64,000 bases of DNA from Qipengyuania citrea (GTDB lineage Bacteria > Pseudomonadota > Alphaproteobacteria > Sphingomonadales > Sphingomonadaceae), in the NCBI RefSeq assembly GCF_009828015.1, contig NZ_WTYG01000004.1:1-64000 (forward strand). Direction: 5' to 3'. Positions 25,685 through 37,143 of this stretch are shown here, piece by piece. Every line of letters starts with the position of its first letter. Position 1 is the stretch's first letter. Under the pieces are notes generated by a model that did no database searches, was not told the DNA's origin, and saw only the letters and a program-made list of their open reading frames with translations. Made by a program: the position numbers and the translations under genes.

Positions 25685-27637
25685 ATGCATCGCATCGTCT
25701 CCGCCACCGTCCATCCGGCACTGCGGCTCATTCTGCTGGCGCTTGCGCTGTGTCTGTCCGTCACCGCGAACGCGGAAGAACCCGACGTGCGAACCACCTG
25801 GCGTCTGCTCGATTATATCGCGGTCGACTACGCCTCCGCCGTTTCCGAGGGACGTGTTGCCGACGAATTCGAATATCGCGAAATGGTGGAGTTTTCCGAT
25901 GTCGTGGCGCGGCAGATCGCTGCATTGCCGGATACTAAAGACAATCAAGCACTCATCCGCCGATCGGACCAGCTGCGAGCTCTGATCGCCAATAAGGAAC
26001 CCGCCGAGCGAGTTGGGCGCTTAGCGCGCGCGCTGGCAGCCTCGTTGCTGACAGCCTACCCGGTTCCGCTTGCCCCTTCGCAAGCGCCCGACCTTGACCG
26101 CGCCCGCACTCTCTTCGCGCAGAACTGCGCCTCGTGTCACGGCGCCGCCGGAAGTGCGCCACCGGCCGCAATGCAGGCACTTGATCCCCCGCCGATCGAC
26201 TTCACCGATATCGACCGGGCGCGGCAGCGCAGTGCGTTCGGGCTTTACCAGGTCATCACGCAAGGGCTGGAAGGAACGTCCATGGCCAGCTTCGCATCGC
26301 TGTCCGACGAGGATCGCTGGGCGCTTGCATTCCTTGCCGGCAGCATTGCTTTTGAAGATGTGGCCAAGGGCGAGCGTATTTGGCGGGAAGATGATGGCAT
26401 ACGCCAGCTTGTCCCCGATCTCGAGACGCTCGCCGCGCTCACACCGGAAAGTCTGGCCGAGCAGATCGGCGAGGACCGTGCGCTCGCCGTCATGGCCTAT
26501 CTTCGCGCCAATCCCGATGCGGTGGGACAGGCAAATGACGCAGGTTCGCTCGCCTTCGTTCGCGATACGCTCGATCGCAGCCTGTCAGCTTATCGGGCTG
26601 GCAACCGAGAGGAAGCGCGGCAGCTTGCCCTGTCTGCCTATCTCGACGGGTTTGAACCCCTGGAGGCCCTCCTGGCAACGCGCGATGGCGGTTTGATGCG
26701 GGAGGTAGAACAGGCGCTCGGGCAATTCCGGGCCGGAATAGAGTCCGGTGCGAATCCATCCGAACTACAGCAACTAAGGGCTCGCATCGATAGTCTGCTG
26801 GCAAGAGCCGAGGAAGCGTTGGCTCCTGAGGCGGCCAGCGAAATCTCGACCTTTCTCGGGGCGTTCACCATCCTGCTGCGCGAGGGGATCGAAGCACTTC
26901 TGGTTGTGATCGCCATGATCGCCTTTGTGAAAAAGTCGCAGCGCTCCGAGGTATTGCCCTATATCCATGGTGGGTGGATCGCTGCTCTTTTCGCAGGTGT
27001 CGCCACCTGGGTCGTAGCAACCTACTTCGTAAGCATCAGCGGGGCGAGCCGCGAGATGACCGAAGGGATCGGCGCGCTGCTTGCGGCTGTCATTCTCGTA
27101 TCGGTCGGGATCTGGATGCACGGCAAATCCCAGGCCGAGGAGTGGCGGCGCTATATCCAGGAAAAAATGGGCAAGGCGCTTTCGCGCGGATCGGCATGGT
27201 TTCTCTTTGGTCTTGCATTCGTGGTCGTCTACCGGGAAGCGTTCGAGACTATTCTGTTCTACGCTGCCCTGTGGAACCCGCAGAGCAGCGGCATCTTATT
27301 GGCAGGTGCCTTGTCCGCAGTCGCGCTGCTAGCGTTCATCGCATGGGTTATGCTGCGCTACAGCCGCAAACTGCCGATCACCCAGTTCTTCCGCTATAGT
27401 GCTATCCTGATTGCGATCCTTGCGGTCATTCTCGCGGGCAAGGGCGTGGGCGCTTTCCAGGAGGCCGGAGTTCTTTCCGCCACTTTCATTGCCGGCTTGC
27501 CGCGCCTCGCCGAACTCGGCTTCTTCCCGACTGTCGAGACGATCGGCGCGCAATTGCTCACGCTGCTCGCTCTGATTGCCGGATTTCGGATAAGTCGATC
27601 ACCATCGGGACCGCAGCCGGCAGCTGTCGAGGGATAG
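25685..27637 (+). CDS. cytochrome c-FTR1 family iron permease fusion
   Basis: 650 aa. A signal peptide (residues 1-30) leads to a periplasmic half with a haem c site CASCH at 148-152. An Ala/Leu-rich helical stretch (about 290-385) follows, and then the FTR1 permease with seven membrane segments. Both signature motifs are present: REGIE at 399-403 and REAFE at 517-521. FTR1 proteins move ferric iron across the membrane; the fused cytochrome c suggests oxidation of Fe(II), replacing the multicopper oxidase of the fungal system. It follows the CDF gene by 96 bp. Confidence 0.88.
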   Translation: MHRIVSATVHPALRLILLALALCLSVTANAEEPDVRTTWRLLDYIAVDYASAVSEGRVADEFEYREMVEFSDVVARQIAALPDTKDNQALIRRSDQLRALIANKEPAERVGRLARALAASLLTAYPVPLAPSQAPDLDRARTLFAQNCASCHGAAGSAPPAAMQALDPPPIDFTDIDRARQRSAFGLYQVITQGLEGTSMASFASLSDEDRWALAFLAGSIAFEDVAKGERIWREDDGIRQLVPDLETLAALTPESLAEQIGEDRALAVMAYLRANPDAVGQANDAGSLAFVRDTLDRSLSAYRAGNREEARQLALSAYLDGFEPLEALLATRDGGLMREVEQALGQFRAGIESGANPSELQQLRARIDSLLARAEEALAPEAASEISTFLGAFTILLREGIEALLVVIAMIAFVKKSQRSEVLPYIHGGWIAALFAGVATWVVATYFVSISGASREMTEGIGALLAAVILVSVGIWMHGKSQAEEWRRYIQEKMGKALSRGSAWFLFGLAFVVVYREAFETILFYAALWNPQSSGILLAGALSAVALLAFIAWVMLRYSRKLPITQFFRYSAILIAILAVILAGKGVGAFQEAGVLSATFIAGLPRLAELGFFPTVETIGAQLLTLLALIAGFRISRSPSGPQPAAVEG

Positions 27638-27654
27638 GTGATCCCGGTTTGCGA

Positions 27655-28131
27655 TCAGCGGGGTCCGGTGCCGAGACGGCGCGCGAGCCACAAGGAGGCT
27701 GTGGGAACCGCGACCCACATCGCGATCGGTATGAGACCGATTTTGGTTCCGGGCACAAGCGGCATGATTGCACTATAGGACCACCCCCAGTCGGCACCGA
27801 CAGCCAGCACTTCGACCATGGCAGTAATGGCCAGGCCGATTCCCAGGAACCCGACAAAACGCGAGATCGGCCAGTCTACGAGCCACGGCGTTTTACCACT
27901 GCCGACAGAGGCGCCGAGATAAGCGGCCACCATGATCCCGGCATCGCCGAACGAGGCCAGGCCGCAGCGACGTGCTGCCTCGGCAGGCGACAGACCTCCC
28001 GACTGGTAGAAAGGAAGCTGGAGCATCTCCCAGGCGAAAGCGATGAGAATTCCGAATATCGCGATCCAGAGGGCTGGATGAGCACCGCGCCATTCGCGCG
28101 ATTCCTCAGAGATTTGGTCCTGATCCTGCAT
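27655..28131 (-). CDS. inner-membrane protein of unknown function
   Basis: 158 aa from ATG 28131; the longer frame would run into the ATPase gene. It has about four membrane segments (LWIAIFGILIAFAWEMLQLPFY, GLASFGDAGIMVAAYLGA, FVGFLGIGLAITAMVEVLAVG, IGLIPIAMWVAVPTASLWLA). Polar residues lie at segment ends and there is no metal motif. Last gene of the long copper operon, 45 bp after the P-type ATPase. Similar membrane proteins are common behind copA in copper islands, but I cannot name a function. Confidence 0.65.
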   Translation of the reverse strand: MQDQDQISEESREWRGAHPALWIAIFGILIAFAWEMLQLPFYQSGGLSPAEAARRCGLASFGDAGIMVAAYLGASVGSGKTPWLVDWPISRFVGFLGIGLAITAMVEVLAVGADWGWSYSAIMPLVPGTKIGLIPIAMWVAVPTASLWLARRLGTGPR

Positions 28132-28175
28132 CGTCTGATTCGTCACTCCTGCGATCTCCGTCCCGTCCCCATCGC

Positions 28176-30533
28176 TCAGGTATCGAATTTGGGAAGAGCG
28201 AGGCCGCGCAGGCGCAGGGCGTTGCCGATCACCGATACCGAAGACAGGCTCATCGCTGCGGCCGCGATCATCGGGTTCAAAAGCAACCCGGTCCATGGAT
28301 AGAGGACACCTGCTGCGACCGGTATGCCGAGCGCATTATACGCAAAGGCAAAGAACAGGTTCTGCCTGATGTTGCGCATAGTGGCCCGAGACAGGACGAG
28401 CGCCTGAACAACGCCGACGAGGTCGCCGCGCACCAATGTCACGCCCGCGCTTTCGATCGCGACATCGGTACCCGTTCCCATCGCGATGCCGACATGCGAA
28501 GCGGCAAGCGCGGGTGCGTCGTTTATGCCGTCGCCGGCCATAGCGACCCGGCGACCATCGCTCTTCAACTGCTCGATCTTGCGATGTTTGTCCTCGGGCG
28601 AGACGTTCGCTTCGACTTCGTCGATACCGACCTGGCTTGCTACCGCACGCGCGGTGGCTTCGCTGTCGCCGGTAAGCATCACGATCTTGATGCCGCGCTC
28701 ATGCAACGCGGCAATAGCGGTGCGGCTGGTTGCCTTGATCGGATCGGCGACCGCGATAAGGCCTGCCGGTGCCCCGTCCACGGCCACGAACATCACCGTC
28801 TGTCCGAGGCTTCGGCCTTCGTCCGCCGTTGACCGCCAGCCTTCTTCGAGCGCCCCTATACGCTCCATCATCTTTTCATTCCCGATCGCGACCAGGCGCT
28901 TGTCGACATTTGCCTGGATACCTTCGCCGGTCACGGATTCGATATCGGAAGCGTCGAGAATGGCAGCGCCCCTGTTTTGAGCCCCTTCCACGATCGCGTG
29001 GGCGAGCGGATGCTCGCTTCCTCTCTCAACGGCAGCGACAAGGCTCAGCAATTCCTGCTCGTCGAAATCTGACTGCGGTTTTACGTCGACAAGATCGGGC
29101 TTGCCCCGGGTCAGTGTGCCGGTCTTGTCGACCACCAAGGTATCGATCTTTTCCAGCGTTTCGAGCGCTTCGGCGTTCTTGATCAGGATGCCGTGCTGGG
29201 CTCCCTTGCCGGTGCCGGTCATGATCGACATTGGCGTCGCCAGTCCGAGCGCGCAGGGACAGGCGATGATCAGAACGGCGACCGCGTTGACGAGCGCGTA
29301 GGCAAGGGCCGGTGCCGGTCCCCAGATGGCCCAGACGACAAAACTCACGATAGCGACAAGGACGACGATGGGCACGAACCATCCGGTGACTTGGTCGGCG
29401 AGCCGCTGGATCGGTGCCCGGCTGCGCTGCGCCTCCGCCACCATCTGCACGATCTTCGAGAGCATGGTGTCCGCGCCGACCTGCGTCGCGCGCATGGTGA
29501 AGCTGCCGGTCTGGTTGACAGTGCCCCCGATCACGGGATCGCCAGCGCTTTTCTTGACGGGAATGGGCTCGCCACTGATCATGGATTCGTCGATGGCACT
29601 GCTTCCATCCTCGAGCGTGCCATCGACGGGGACCTTGTCGCCCGGACGCACGCGCAGCAGGTCCCCCGACGTCAATTCGTCGAGCGGAACTTCGCGCTCG
29701 TCCCCGCGACCGAAGATCTTCATCGCGGTCGGGGGCGCGAGTTCGAGAAGCGCCCGCAAGGCGCTCGATGTCGATCCGCGCGCCTTGAGTTCGAGCACCT
29801 GCCCGAGCAGCACCAAGGTCGTTATAACCGCTGCTGCCTCGTAATAGACGCCGACCCGGCCCGCATGATCGCGGAAAGCCTCGGGGAAGATGTCCGGGGC
29901 GAGGGTTGCCACAAGGCTGAACAGATAGGCGATGGCGACGCCGAAGCCGATCAGGGTGAACATGTTGAGGTTCATGGTCCGGACCGATTGCAGCGCGCGG
30001 GTGAAGAAGGGCCAGCCGCCCCAAAGCACCACCGGAGTGGCCAGCAGAAGCTGCAGCCACTGCGCGGAAGCGGGTTCGATGAGCTGATCGAACGGCCGCG
30101 ACGGGATCATGTCGCCCATCGCGTAGGCAAAGAGCGGCAGCGTGAAGAGTGCGCTCCACCAGAACCGTCGCCGCATGTCGACGAGTTCAGGATCGGGGCC
30201 TTCATCGAGACTCACCGTTTCGGGTTCGAGCGCCATTCCGCAGATCGGGCAGGAGCCCGGGCCTGGCTGGCGTATTTCAGGATGCATCGGGCAGGTATAG
30301 ATTGCGCCTTTTGGAACATCTTCGACCGCATCGAGGTGCGCGTTCGAAAGGTAGAGCTCAGGATCGGCCCGAAATTTGTCAAGGCAGCGCGAGGAGCAGA
30401 AATAATGATGTGAGCCTTTGTGCTCGTGGACGAAGCTGGCGCCCTCGATTTCTACGCTCATGCCGCAGACCGGATCGACGGCAGTTCCGCTGGGGACCGG
30501 CTTGTCAGCCGTGTCGGAAAGAGTGTCGGTCAT
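28176..30533 (-). CDS. copA: Cu(I)/Ag(I)-translocating P1B-type ATPase with YHS and heavy-metal-binding domains
   Basis: 785 aa. An N-terminal YHS-like domain (DPVCGM at 20-25, CSSRC at 46-50) precedes a 'heavy-metal-binding' zinc-ribbon-like segment ([22 protein letters not shown], about 79-100) instead of the usual CxxC ferredoxin-like MBD. Then come the CPC ion site at 425-427, the phosphorylated Asp469 in DKTGT, SEHPLA and GDGINDAPA. This architecture marks the SilP/CopA-like exporters that often hand copper to Cus partners. It pumps Cu(I) out of the cytoplasm using ATP. Co-directional with the cus genes upstream. Confidence 0.92.
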   Translation of the reverse strand: MTDTLSDTADKPVPSGTAVDPVCGMSVEIEGASFVHEHKGSHHYFCSSRCLDKFRADPELYLSNAHLDAVEDVPKGAIYTCPMHPEIRQPGPGSCPICGMALEPETVSLDEGPDPELVDMRRRFWWSALFTLPLFAYAMGDMIPSRPFDQLIEPASAQWLQLLLATPVVLWGGWPFFTRALQSVRTMNLNMFTLIGFGVAIAYLFSLVATLAPDIFPEAFRDHAGRVGVYYEAAAVITTLVLLGQVLELKARGSTSSALRALLELAPPTAMKIFGRGDEREVPLDELTSGDLLRVRPGDKVPVDGTLEDGSSAIDESMISGEPIPVKKSAGDPVIGGTVNQTGSFTMRATQVGADTMLSKIVQMVAEAQRSRAPIQRLADQVTGWFVPIVVLVAIVSFVVWAIWGPAPALAYALVNAVAVLIIACPCALGLATPMSIMTGTGKGAQHGILIKNAEALETLEKIDTLVVDKTGTLTRGKPDLVDVKPQSDFDEQELLSLVAAVERGSEHPLAHAIVEGAQNRGAAILDASDIESVTGEGIQANVDKRLVAIGNEKMMERIGALEEGWRSTADEGRSLGQTVMFVAVDGAPAGLIAVADPIKATSRTAIAALHERGIKIVMLTGDSEATARAVASQVGIDEVEANVSPEDKHRKIEQLKSDGRRVAMAGDGINDAPALAASHVGIAMGTGTDVAIESAGVTLVRGDLVGVVQALVLSRATMRNIRQNLFFAFAYNALGIPVAAGVLYPWTGLLLNPMIAAAAMSLSSVSVIGNALRLRGLALPKFDT

Positions 30534-30665
30534 CTGTCATTCCCTATTAAGAGCGCGTCGTTCGAATACTCTGTCGAAGCACCAGGCGTTCCACAATGGC
30601 CGAATAGCTGATCCCGCCAGATGTTTGTCTGCAGACGCCACGAGGACAGCTCATGACTTGAGATA

Positions 30666-30773
30666 TTATATGAGTGCGAAGTTCCCGAGTATTATTAAGC
30701 CCAGCAATCCAATCCAGACCGCACCCATGGCCAGCATCATCATGGGGTTCTGCATCATTCCATCGCAGGTCAT
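30666..30773 (-). CDS. 35-aa Met-rich single-span membrane peptide
   Basis: A short frame between the CusF-like gene and copA: a Met/Cys-rich head (MTCDGMMQNPMMMLAMG) followed by one hydrophobic helix (AVWIGLLGLIILGNFALI). ATG 30773 has GGAG at 6 bases; ATG 30779 is alternative. The Met/Cys head resembles copper ligands, and tiny Met-rich membrane peptides of this look are common inside copper operons. Role unknown; possibly a subunit of the neighbouring exporter. Confidence 0.6.
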   Translation of the reverse strand: MTCDGMMQNPMMMLAMGAVWIGLLGLIILGNFALI

Positions 30774-30861
30774 CGTCATCTCCAGTATCAATGGTCAGGT
30801 CGGATTTCAGAAAGCTCGGAAGCCAGCGCCGCGCCCATCTCGGCACGGCGCTGTCTGATCC

Positions 30862-31260
30862 TTACTGCTTGGCAATCGCGGTCAGTTCGCCGCCGCCGCC
30901 TTCCGTGGTTTGAAATTCGAAGGTGACGCGATCGCCGACCGCGACCTTGTCCATGCTGTCCTCATCTGCGGAGAAGGCCATTGTCATCGCCGGCCAGCCA
31001 ACCGCAGCGATCGGACCGTGATCGATCGTGATCTTGCCCTCGGCCTCGTTAATTTCCGTAACCGATCCTTCGCCGCTTCCGGCTTGTCCAGCTGCGGCGG
31101 AATCCATCATCGGCATGTCGTCCGACATCGGCATGGCATCGGCATCCGCCATGTCGTCGGACATCATCGTTCCAGGCTGTTCGGTTGTTTCGGCGGCATT
31201 GTCGCAAGCTGCCAATGCCAGCGGAGCTGCGAGCAAGATCATATAGGTTGTGGTACGCAT
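30862..31260 (-). CDS. cusF: CusF-like periplasmic copper-binding lipoprotein
   Basis: 132 aa. Lipobox LAAC (Cys19) follows a signal peptide; then a Met/Asp-rich linker ([20 protein letters not shown] in the 30-50 region). The CusF fold at about 65-130 keeps the metal site [16 protein letters not shown]: His, Trp and two Met residues that bind Cu(I)/Ag(I). It should chaperone periplasmic copper to the CusABC pump. Its start overlaps the cusA end by 22 bp. A second CusF domain is fused to CusB in the same operon. Confidence 0.88.
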   Translation of the reverse strand: MRTTTYMILLAAPLALAACDNAAETTEQPGTMMSDDMADADAMPMSDDMPMMDSAAAGQAGSGEGSVTEINEAEGKITIDHGPIAAVGWPAMTMAFSADEDSMDKVAVGDRVTFEFQTTEGGGGELTAIAKQ

Positions 31261-34200
31261 TCTTCTTCTCCTTGGGGATCGACCGGTTTTTCCGGACGGG
31301 GCCGCCGCAACAGCAAATATGCGGCGGGAAGTACGAACATGGACAGGAGCGGCGCGGTAATCATACCGCCAATCATCGGTGCCGCGATCCGGCTCATCAC
31401 CTCCGAGCCAGCTCCGGTTCCGATCAAGATCGGGAACAGACCCGCAAGGATCACCGCTACGGTCATCGCCTTGGGCCGGACACGCAAGAGCGCCCCTTCG
31501 CGGATCGCCTGATCCACTTCCTCGGCACTCAAATCACCACTTCGTTTCTCGAGGGCTGCCTTGAGATAGATCAGCATGATCACGCCGAACTCGGCCGATA
31601 CACCGGCCAGGGCAATGAATCCGACGGCAGTTGCGACCGACTGGTTGTAGCCCATCAGATAGAGGAGCCAGTAGCCGCCTGACAGGGCGAATGGCAGCGT
31701 ACCCATGATAAGCATTGCCTCGTCCCACCTTCTGAAGATCAGATAGAGCAGCAGGAAAATGATGACGAGCGTGGCGGGTACGACGATCTGCAGCCGTTCG
31801 TAGGCGCGGGTAAGGTACTCGAACTGACCCGCGTAGGACAGACTGACGCCGGCCGGGAGATTGACGCCTGCGGCAACGGCTTCCTGGAGGTCGGCGACCA
31901 CCGATGTAAGATCGCGGTCGCGCACATCCACATAGATGTAGCTGGTCAATCGGCCCTGCTCGCTCTTGAGCATGGGGGGGCCATCGCTGACGCCGATCCG
32001 TGCGACCGTGCCGAGTGTAATCTGTTGTCCCGAAGGGGTCAGCAGGGGCAAGGTTCGCAATTCGTCCACGCTGTCGCGAATTTCACGGGGGTAGCGCACA
32101 TTGATCGGATAGCGCGCCAAGCCTTCGACAGTCCGCGCGACATTGGCCCCGCCAATCGCGCCCGAAACGATCTGCTGGATATCGGAAATGTTGAGGCCGT
32201 ACCTGGCCGCTGCGGCGCGATCGATGTCGACATCGACGTAGCGCCCGCCGGAAAGTCTCTCGGCCAGAGCCGAACTGACCCCTGGAATCGTCTTTGCAAC
32301 ACCCTCGACCTCGAGCGCCACCCGTTCGATCTCGGCAAGATCCTCGCCTGAGACCTTGACCCCGATCGGGCTCTTGATTCCGGTCGCCAGCATATCGATG
32401 CGATTACGGATAGGCGGTACCCAGACATTGGCGAGTCCCGGCACCTGCACAATTCTGTCGAGTTCTTCGATCAGCGCATCGGTCGTCATGCCTTCGCGCC
32501 ATTCCTCCCGCGGCCGGAACCGGATCGTGGTCTCGAACATGGTGAGCGGAGCCGGGTCGGTAGCCGTATCTGCACGGCCGGCCTTGCCGAAGACTGTTTC
32601 GACTTCCGGTACCGATTTGATGAGGCGGTCGGTCCGCTGCAGCAGCGCCGAGGCCTCGCCTGGCGATAGACCGGGAAGGGCGCTCGGCATGTAGAGCAGA
32701 TCGCCCTCGTCGAGCGGCGGGAGAAACTCTCCGCCGAGCTGCGAGAAGGGGATCAGCGTGGTGAGGAAGATTGCGCCTGCAACCGCGAGCGTGGCTTTGG
32801 GCCAGCGCATCACCCAATTAAGCCCCGGTCGGTAAATCCTGGTCAGCCAGCGATTGAGGAAATTGGAGTCTTCTGACGGTATCTTACCCCTGATCAGCCA
32901 GCCCATCATCACCGGAACCAGCGTAACCGACAGCAGCGCAGCGGCCGCCATGGCATAGGTCTTGGTGAAGGCAAGCGGTGCAAACAACCGGCCTTCCTGG
33001 GCTTGCAGGGTAAACACGGGCAGGAACGACAAGGTTATGATCAGAAGGCTGAAAAACAGCGCGGGTCCGACCTCTTTCGAAGCATCGGCAATGATGCGCC
33101 AGCGTTCGTTGACCGAAAGCACCGTCTCGGGATTTTCATGCTCCCATCGCTCGAGATGCTTGTGCGCATTTTCGATCATCACAACGGCTGCATCGACCAT
33201 GGCGCCGACCGCGATAGCGATCCCGCCCAGCGACATGATATTGGCATTCACCCCCTGGAAACGCATCACGATGAACGCCGCCAGCACGCCCAGGGGAAGG
33301 GTTATGATCGCGACCAGCGCTGAGCGCGCGTGCCACAGGAAAAGGGCGCATACGAGCGCGACGACGATGAACTCCTCGATCAGCTTGGTCGTCAAATTCT
33401 CCACCGAGGCGTCGATAAGCTGCGATCGGTCGTAGGTGGTGACGATCTCGACGCCCTCGGGAAGGCTCGCCTGCAATTCGTCCAGCTTTTCCTCGACCGC
33501 CTGGATTGCGCTGCGAGCGTCCGCGCCCTGTCTGAGAACGATGATGCCGCCGGCGACCTCTCCTTCGCCGTTGAGCTCGGCAATGCCGCGGCGCAGCTCC
33601 GGCCCGACCTGGATTGTGGCGACATCGCCAAGGGTAACCGGAACCCCGCCAGTTGCAGTCCTGAGGGGAATCTCGCGGAAATCGTCCAGCGTCGTCAGAT
33701 AGCCCGACGCGCGTACCATGTATTCGGCCTCACCCATCTCGACGATCGAACCGCCGGCCTCCTGGTTGGACGACTGGATGGCGTTTACGATCTCGGCATG
33801 CGTGACGCCGAACGATGCCATCCGGTAAGGTTCGAGCACGACCTGGTATTGTTTGACCATGCCGCCGACACTCGCCACTTCGGCGATGCCTGGAATGGTC
33901 TTGAGCTCGTATCGCAGGAACCAGTCCTGCAGGCTTCGCAGCCCCGCCAGATCATGTCCGCCGGTGCGGTCGACAAGCGCATATTCGTAAATCCACCCCA
34001 CGCCCGTCGCATCCGGACCGAGCGTGCTCGTAACACCCTCGGGCAGGCGGTTCTGCACCTGATTGAGATATTCGAGCACCCGCGACCGTGCCCAGTAAAG
34101 GTCGGTACCGTCCTCGAAAATGATATAGACGTAGCTGTCGCCGAACATCGAGTAGCCGCGTACGGTCTTCGCTCCCGGCACCGACAGCATGGTCGTGGCC

Positions 34201-34406
34201 ATCGGGTAGGTCACCTGGTCCTCGACAATCCGGGGCGCCTGGCCCGGATAGTTGGATCGGACGACAACCTGGACATCGGACAGATCGGGCAAAGCATCGA
34301 CCGGAGTTGTGCGGACGGCCCAGAACCCGCCAAGGGTCACAGCTATGGCGGCGAGGACGATGAAAAGCCGATTGGCGATCGAGGCATCGATAATGCGCGC
34401 GATCAT
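31239..34406 (-). CDS. cusA: CusA-type heavy-metal efflux RND pump
   Basis: 1055 aa, full RND length with two sets of six membrane helices and large periplasmic loops. The three Met positions that line the CusA copper site are recognisable in [26 protein letters not shown] and [14 protein letters not shown]. That makes it a Cu(I)/Ag(I) rather than Zn/Co/Cd (CzcA) exporter. It works with CusB and CusC to move copper from periplasm (and cytoplasm) across the outer membrane. Four-base-scale overlap with cusB. Confidence 0.95.
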   Translation of the reverse strand: MIARIIDASIANRLFIVLAAIAVTLGGFWAVRTTPVDALPDLSDVQVVVRSNYPGQAPRIVEDQVTYPMATTMLSVPGAKTVRGYSMFGDSYVYIIFEDGTDLYWARSRVLEYLNQVQNRLPEGVTSTLGPDATGVGWIYEYALVDRTGGHDLAGLRSLQDWFLRYELKTIPGIAEVASVGGMVKQYQVVLEPYRMASFGVTHAEIVNAIQSSNQEAGGSIVEMGEAEYMVRASGYLTTLDDFREIPLRTATGGVPVTLGDVATIQVGPELRRGIAELNGEGEVAGGIIVLRQGADARSAIQAVEEKLDELQASLPEGVEIVTTYDRSQLIDASVENLTTKLIEEFIVVALVCALFLWHARSALVAIITLPLGVLAAFIVMRFQGVNANIMSLGGIAIAVGAMVDAAVVMIENAHKHLERWEHENPETVLSVNERWRIIADASKEVGPALFFSLLIITLSFLPVFTLQAQEGRLFAPLAFTKTYAMAAAALLSVTLVPVMMGWLIRGKIPSEDSNFLNRWLTRIYRPGLNWVMRWPKATLAVAGAIFLTTLIPFSQLGGEFLPPLDEGDLLYMPSALPGLSPGEASALLQRTDRLIKSVPEVETVFGKAGRADTATDPAPLTMFETTIRFRPREEWREGMTTDALIEELDRIVQVPGLANVWVPPIRNRIDMLATGIKSPIGVKVSGEDLAEIERVALEVEGVAKTIPGVSSALAERLSGGRYVDVDIDRAAAARYGLNISDIQQIVSGAIGGANVARTVEGLARYPINVRYPREIRDSVDELRTLPLLTPSGQQITLGTVARIGVSDGPPMLKSEQGRLTSYIYVDVRDRDLTSVVADLQEAVAAGVNLPAGVSLSYAGQFEYLTRAYERLQIVVPATLVIIFLLLYLIFRRWDEAMLIMGTLPFALSGGYWLLYLMGYNQSVATAVGFIALAGVSAEFGVIMLIYLKAALEKRSGDLSAEEVDQAIREGALLRVRPKAMTVAVILAGLFPILIGTGAGSEVMSRIAAPMIGGMITAPLLSMFVLPAAYLLLRRPRPEKPVDPQGEEECVPQPI

Positions 34407-35911
34407 TGCCCGGCACTCCTGATGGTCTCGATACGGGGGCCGGCGTCCTGCTGGGTGAAGGTAAAGCGCACTCTATCGCCTTCCTCGAACCCGCTGATCT
34501 GCGCTGCATTCTTCGTGCGGAAACTCATCGTCATGGCGGGCCAGTCTAGCCGCGGGACAGGTCCGTGCCGCAGCGTGACGGAGCCATCGGCAATCTTCTC
34601 GATCGTCCCGATTGCGCTGAATGTCGCTGGTTGGTCTTCACCGTCCCGGTCCGGGCCTGCCTCATCGATCGCACGAACATCGAGCCCTGCCAGGCTTGCC
34701 TCGGAATCGAGCAGGAACTGGCCCGAGGTCACGACCTCTTCGCCTTGCGAAAGGCCGGCTAGCACTTCGGTCCTGCCTCCCGCCTCACGGCCGATCCGGA
34801 CTTCGGCAGGCATGAAGCCGCCCTCGTCCTGCTTGATCATGACGATGGTGCGGCGCCCGGTCCGGATCACCGCTTCGGAAGGAACCAGCAGAGCGCGCCG
34901 GGTGTCGGGGGTCAGCGAGACCTGCGCGAACATGCCCGGCTTGAGCCGTCCGGAAGGATTGGGCAATTGCGCGCGGACGGTGATTGTCCGGCTCGCGTCC
35001 TGTGCACTCGGCAAGATCGCGATGATCGGTCCGGAAAACCTCTCATCGGGAAATGCGGTCAGAGTTGCGCTGACAGGTTGGCCGACCCGGATATTCGCAG
35101 CCTGGGTCTCGGGCACCGATGCCTCGAGCCAGATCGGCGAAAATCCGGTTATTTCCGCCAGGGTCTGACCTGCCATCACGGTCATGCCGGGTCGCACGCC
35201 GAGCATGGTGATGGCCCCGCCGGTCGGCGCGGTGACCGTGATCGTCGCCTGCGCGCGGCCGGTCCGGCCCACCGATGAAATTTGCCCATTCGACATGCCG
35301 AGCAGCCGCATCCGCTCGCGCATGGCCTGTGCAAGCTGTTCATCGCCGCTGTTCAGGACGGCCAGATATTCCTGCTGCGCTCCTCCCCATTCGGGTACGA
35401 GAATATCGGCCAGCGGCGCGCCTCGGCTCACCACATCGTCTGGAGCACGCCCATAGGTTCGTTGTACAAAGCCGCCAGCCCTTGGCTGGACAATTGCAAC
35501 GTCCCGCCCGTTGTAAGCGAGAACACCGGTAACGGACACGTCCGGCTCGAGTACGCCGTATTCGGCCTCGGCGGTGCGGATGCCGAAGTTCTGGACAAGC
35601 CCCGCGTCGATCTGAACCCCGGAGGTGGCCTCCTCGCCAGCGCATTTGGGAACAAGTTCCATATCCATGAACGGCGATTTTCCAGGCTCGTCGAAACGCT
35701 GTCCCGGCACCATCGGATCGTACCAGTAAAGCACGTCCTCACATTCGGCGCTGGATGATCCCCCGTTGCCATTTGCCTGACTTCCGCTCTCACCCAGCTG
35801 CGATAACCCGTATCCTGCGGTGACGCTGATCAGGGCGACCGTTGCCGCCATCGTCCAGGATTTCTGGCGCGGCGACAGTTTGTCCCACGCGGCTCCCATT
35901 TTGGCTCTCAT
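34403..35911 (-). CDS. cusB: CusB-type membrane fusion protein with N-terminal metal-binding and C-terminal CusF domains
   Basis: 502 aa. An N-terminal anchor ([18 protein letters not shown]) is followed by a heavy-metal-binding segment ([20 protein letters not shown]), the barrel-sandwich and beta-barrel MFP domains, and from about residue 430 an extra CusF domain ([19 protein letters not shown]). CusB links CusA to CusC and receives copper from CusF; fusing CusF to CusB makes that hand-off intramolecular. Overlaps both neighbouring genes by 4 bp (ATGA type). Confidence 0.93.
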   Translation of the reverse strand: MRAKMGAAWDKLSPRQKSWTMAATVALISVTAGYGLSQLGESGSQANGNGGSSSAECEDVLYWYDPMVPGQRFDEPGKSPFMDMELVPKCAGEEATSGVQIDAGLVQNFGIRTAEAEYGVLEPDVSVTGVLAYNGRDVAIVQPRAGGFVQRTYGRAPDDVVSRGAPLADILVPEWGGAQQEYLAVLNSGDEQLAQAMRERMRLLGMSNGQISSVGRTGRAQATITVTAPTGGAITMLGVRPGMTVMAGQTLAEITGFSPIWLEASVPETQAANIRVGQPVSATLTAFPDERFSGPIIAILPSAQDASRTITVRAQLPNPSGRLKPGMFAQVSLTPDTRRALLVPSEAVIRTGRRTIVMIKQDEGGFMPAEVRIGREAGGRTEVLAGLSQGEEVVTSGQFLLDSEASLAGLDVRAIDEAGPDRDGEDQPATFSAIGTIEKIADGSVTLRHGPVPRLDWPAMTMSFRTKNAAQISGFEEGDRVRFTFTQQDAGPRIETIRSAGQ

Positions 35912-37143
35912 GGCTGGAACTCCGTATAGGTCAGTCGCAAGGTCGTAGCGGCTTCAACTGTCGCCTCCTCACGCTCAAGGATCTCGATTTGTAAGAGCGC
36001 CAGCGCCTTGATCGCTTCGATGACGTCGAGCAGTTCGGCGCGGTTTGCCGCGAAGCTGGCCCTTTCCAGATCAGCACGGCTTTGGGCGAGGGGTAGCAAC
36101 TCCTCCGTGGCTCGCTGCCACTGCCGGTATGCGCTGCGCCAGGCGGCAAGGTCGGCCTCGAATTGCGCTTGCAGTTCGCGCAAACGATCAAGCTGAATCG
36201 CTTGCGCTGCGCTCGCTTCGGTTTCAGCGGCGGCAATCCTCGGATTCTGCCGCCTGCCCGCAAAAATGGGGAGCGTGATCGAGCCCATGACCGAGACGAC
36301 ATCGCCGAACATCGGATCGCGCCGGCCATAGCTGACATTGATGCCGAAATCGGGTCGCTTCTCCGATCGGGCGAGATCGATGCTCGCCTCGGCCTGGCGC
36401 ACCTGTGCGACAGCGAGAATAATTTCAGGATTAGATTCCAGGGTCGCCCGAAGTTGTTCAACATCGACATCGGGGGCCGGAATGCTTCCAGTCGCCGTTG
36501 CGTTTTGCACGGCAATATATCGCGCGAGCATGGCCTGCGCCGCTTCACGGTCAGCGTCGATGCGCGTCCGCATATCCTCGACTTCCAGAACGGCACGGCG
36601 AATCTCGAGGCTTTCACCCGGCCTGGCCGATCCCGCGGCAACGGCGCTACGCGCCAGTGGCACCAGCCTTTCGATCTGCGCAAGTGCCTCATCGGCAACA
36701 TTCAGGGCTTGTTGGGTATAAGCGAGCGAAATCCACGCTTCCCCCGCGCCAAGCCGCGTCATATGGCGCGTGTGGGCGAGTTGCGCTGTGGCAAAGTCGA
36801 TATCGGATACTGCCATCGCGGCTCGTGCACGGCGTTTCGCAAGATTTGGGATTTCCTGCTCGATCCCCACCTGAATCTGCGTGGGAAGCTGTCGATCCAG
36901 TTCGAATGCGGCCGGGCCGCTTATCGGCAGGTTCTGAATGCCTGCGCGCAGCCTCGGATCAGGGAGTTCATCGGCAGCATCCGCGACCTGGCGGCGGGCA
37001 TCGAGTTGTAGTTCTCGCGCTCTCACCTGGGGCTGTTCGGCCACGGCGACTCTCAAAGTTTCTTCATACCCAATCGACTGGGCATAACTTGCGGGCGCCA
37101 AGGCCAGCAGAACCGGAAGTGCGGTCCAACGTAGTCGTTTCAT
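35908..37143 (-). CDS. cusC: TolC-family outer-membrane efflux protein
   Basis: 411 aa from ATG 37143, which starts a clean signal peptide (MKRLRWTALPVLLALAPASYAQ); the longer frame to 37251 is unlikely. Two outer-membrane-efflux repeats are visible as long Ala/Glu/Gln-rich coiled helices. It forms the outer-membrane channel of the Cus tripartite pump. It is shorter than E. coli CusC and has no lipobox, which is usual in the CzcC-like branch found in alphaproteobacteria. Confidence 0.88.
   Translation of the reverse strand: MKRLRWTALPVLLALAPASYAQSIGYEETLRVAVAEQPQVRARELQLDARRQVADAADELPDPRLRAGIQNLPISGPAAFELDRQLPTQIQVGIEQEIPNLAKRRARAAMAVSDIDFATAQLAHTRHMTRLGAGEAWISLAYTQQALNVADEALAQIERLVPLARSAVAAGSARPGESLEIRRAVLEVEDMRTRIDADREAAQAMLARYIAVQNATATGSIPAPDVDVEQLRATLESNPEIILAVAQVRQAEASIDLARSEKRPDFGINVSYGRRDPMFGDVVSVMGSITLPIFAGRRQNPRIAAAETEASAAQAIQLDRLRELQAQFEADLAAWRSAYRQWQRATEELLPLAQSRADLERASFAANRAELLDVIEAIKALALLQIEILEREEATVEAATTLRLTYTEFQP

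Noticed and set aside
29193-30413. 406-codon plus-strand frame opposite the copper ATPase
   Set aside because: Antisense to a complete P-type ATPase; no motif of its own.
33330-35168. 612-codon plus-strand frame opposite cusA/cusB
   Set aside because: It is antisense to genes with clear family motifs, has Arg/His-rich composition typical of GC-rich shadow frames, and no ribosome-binding site.
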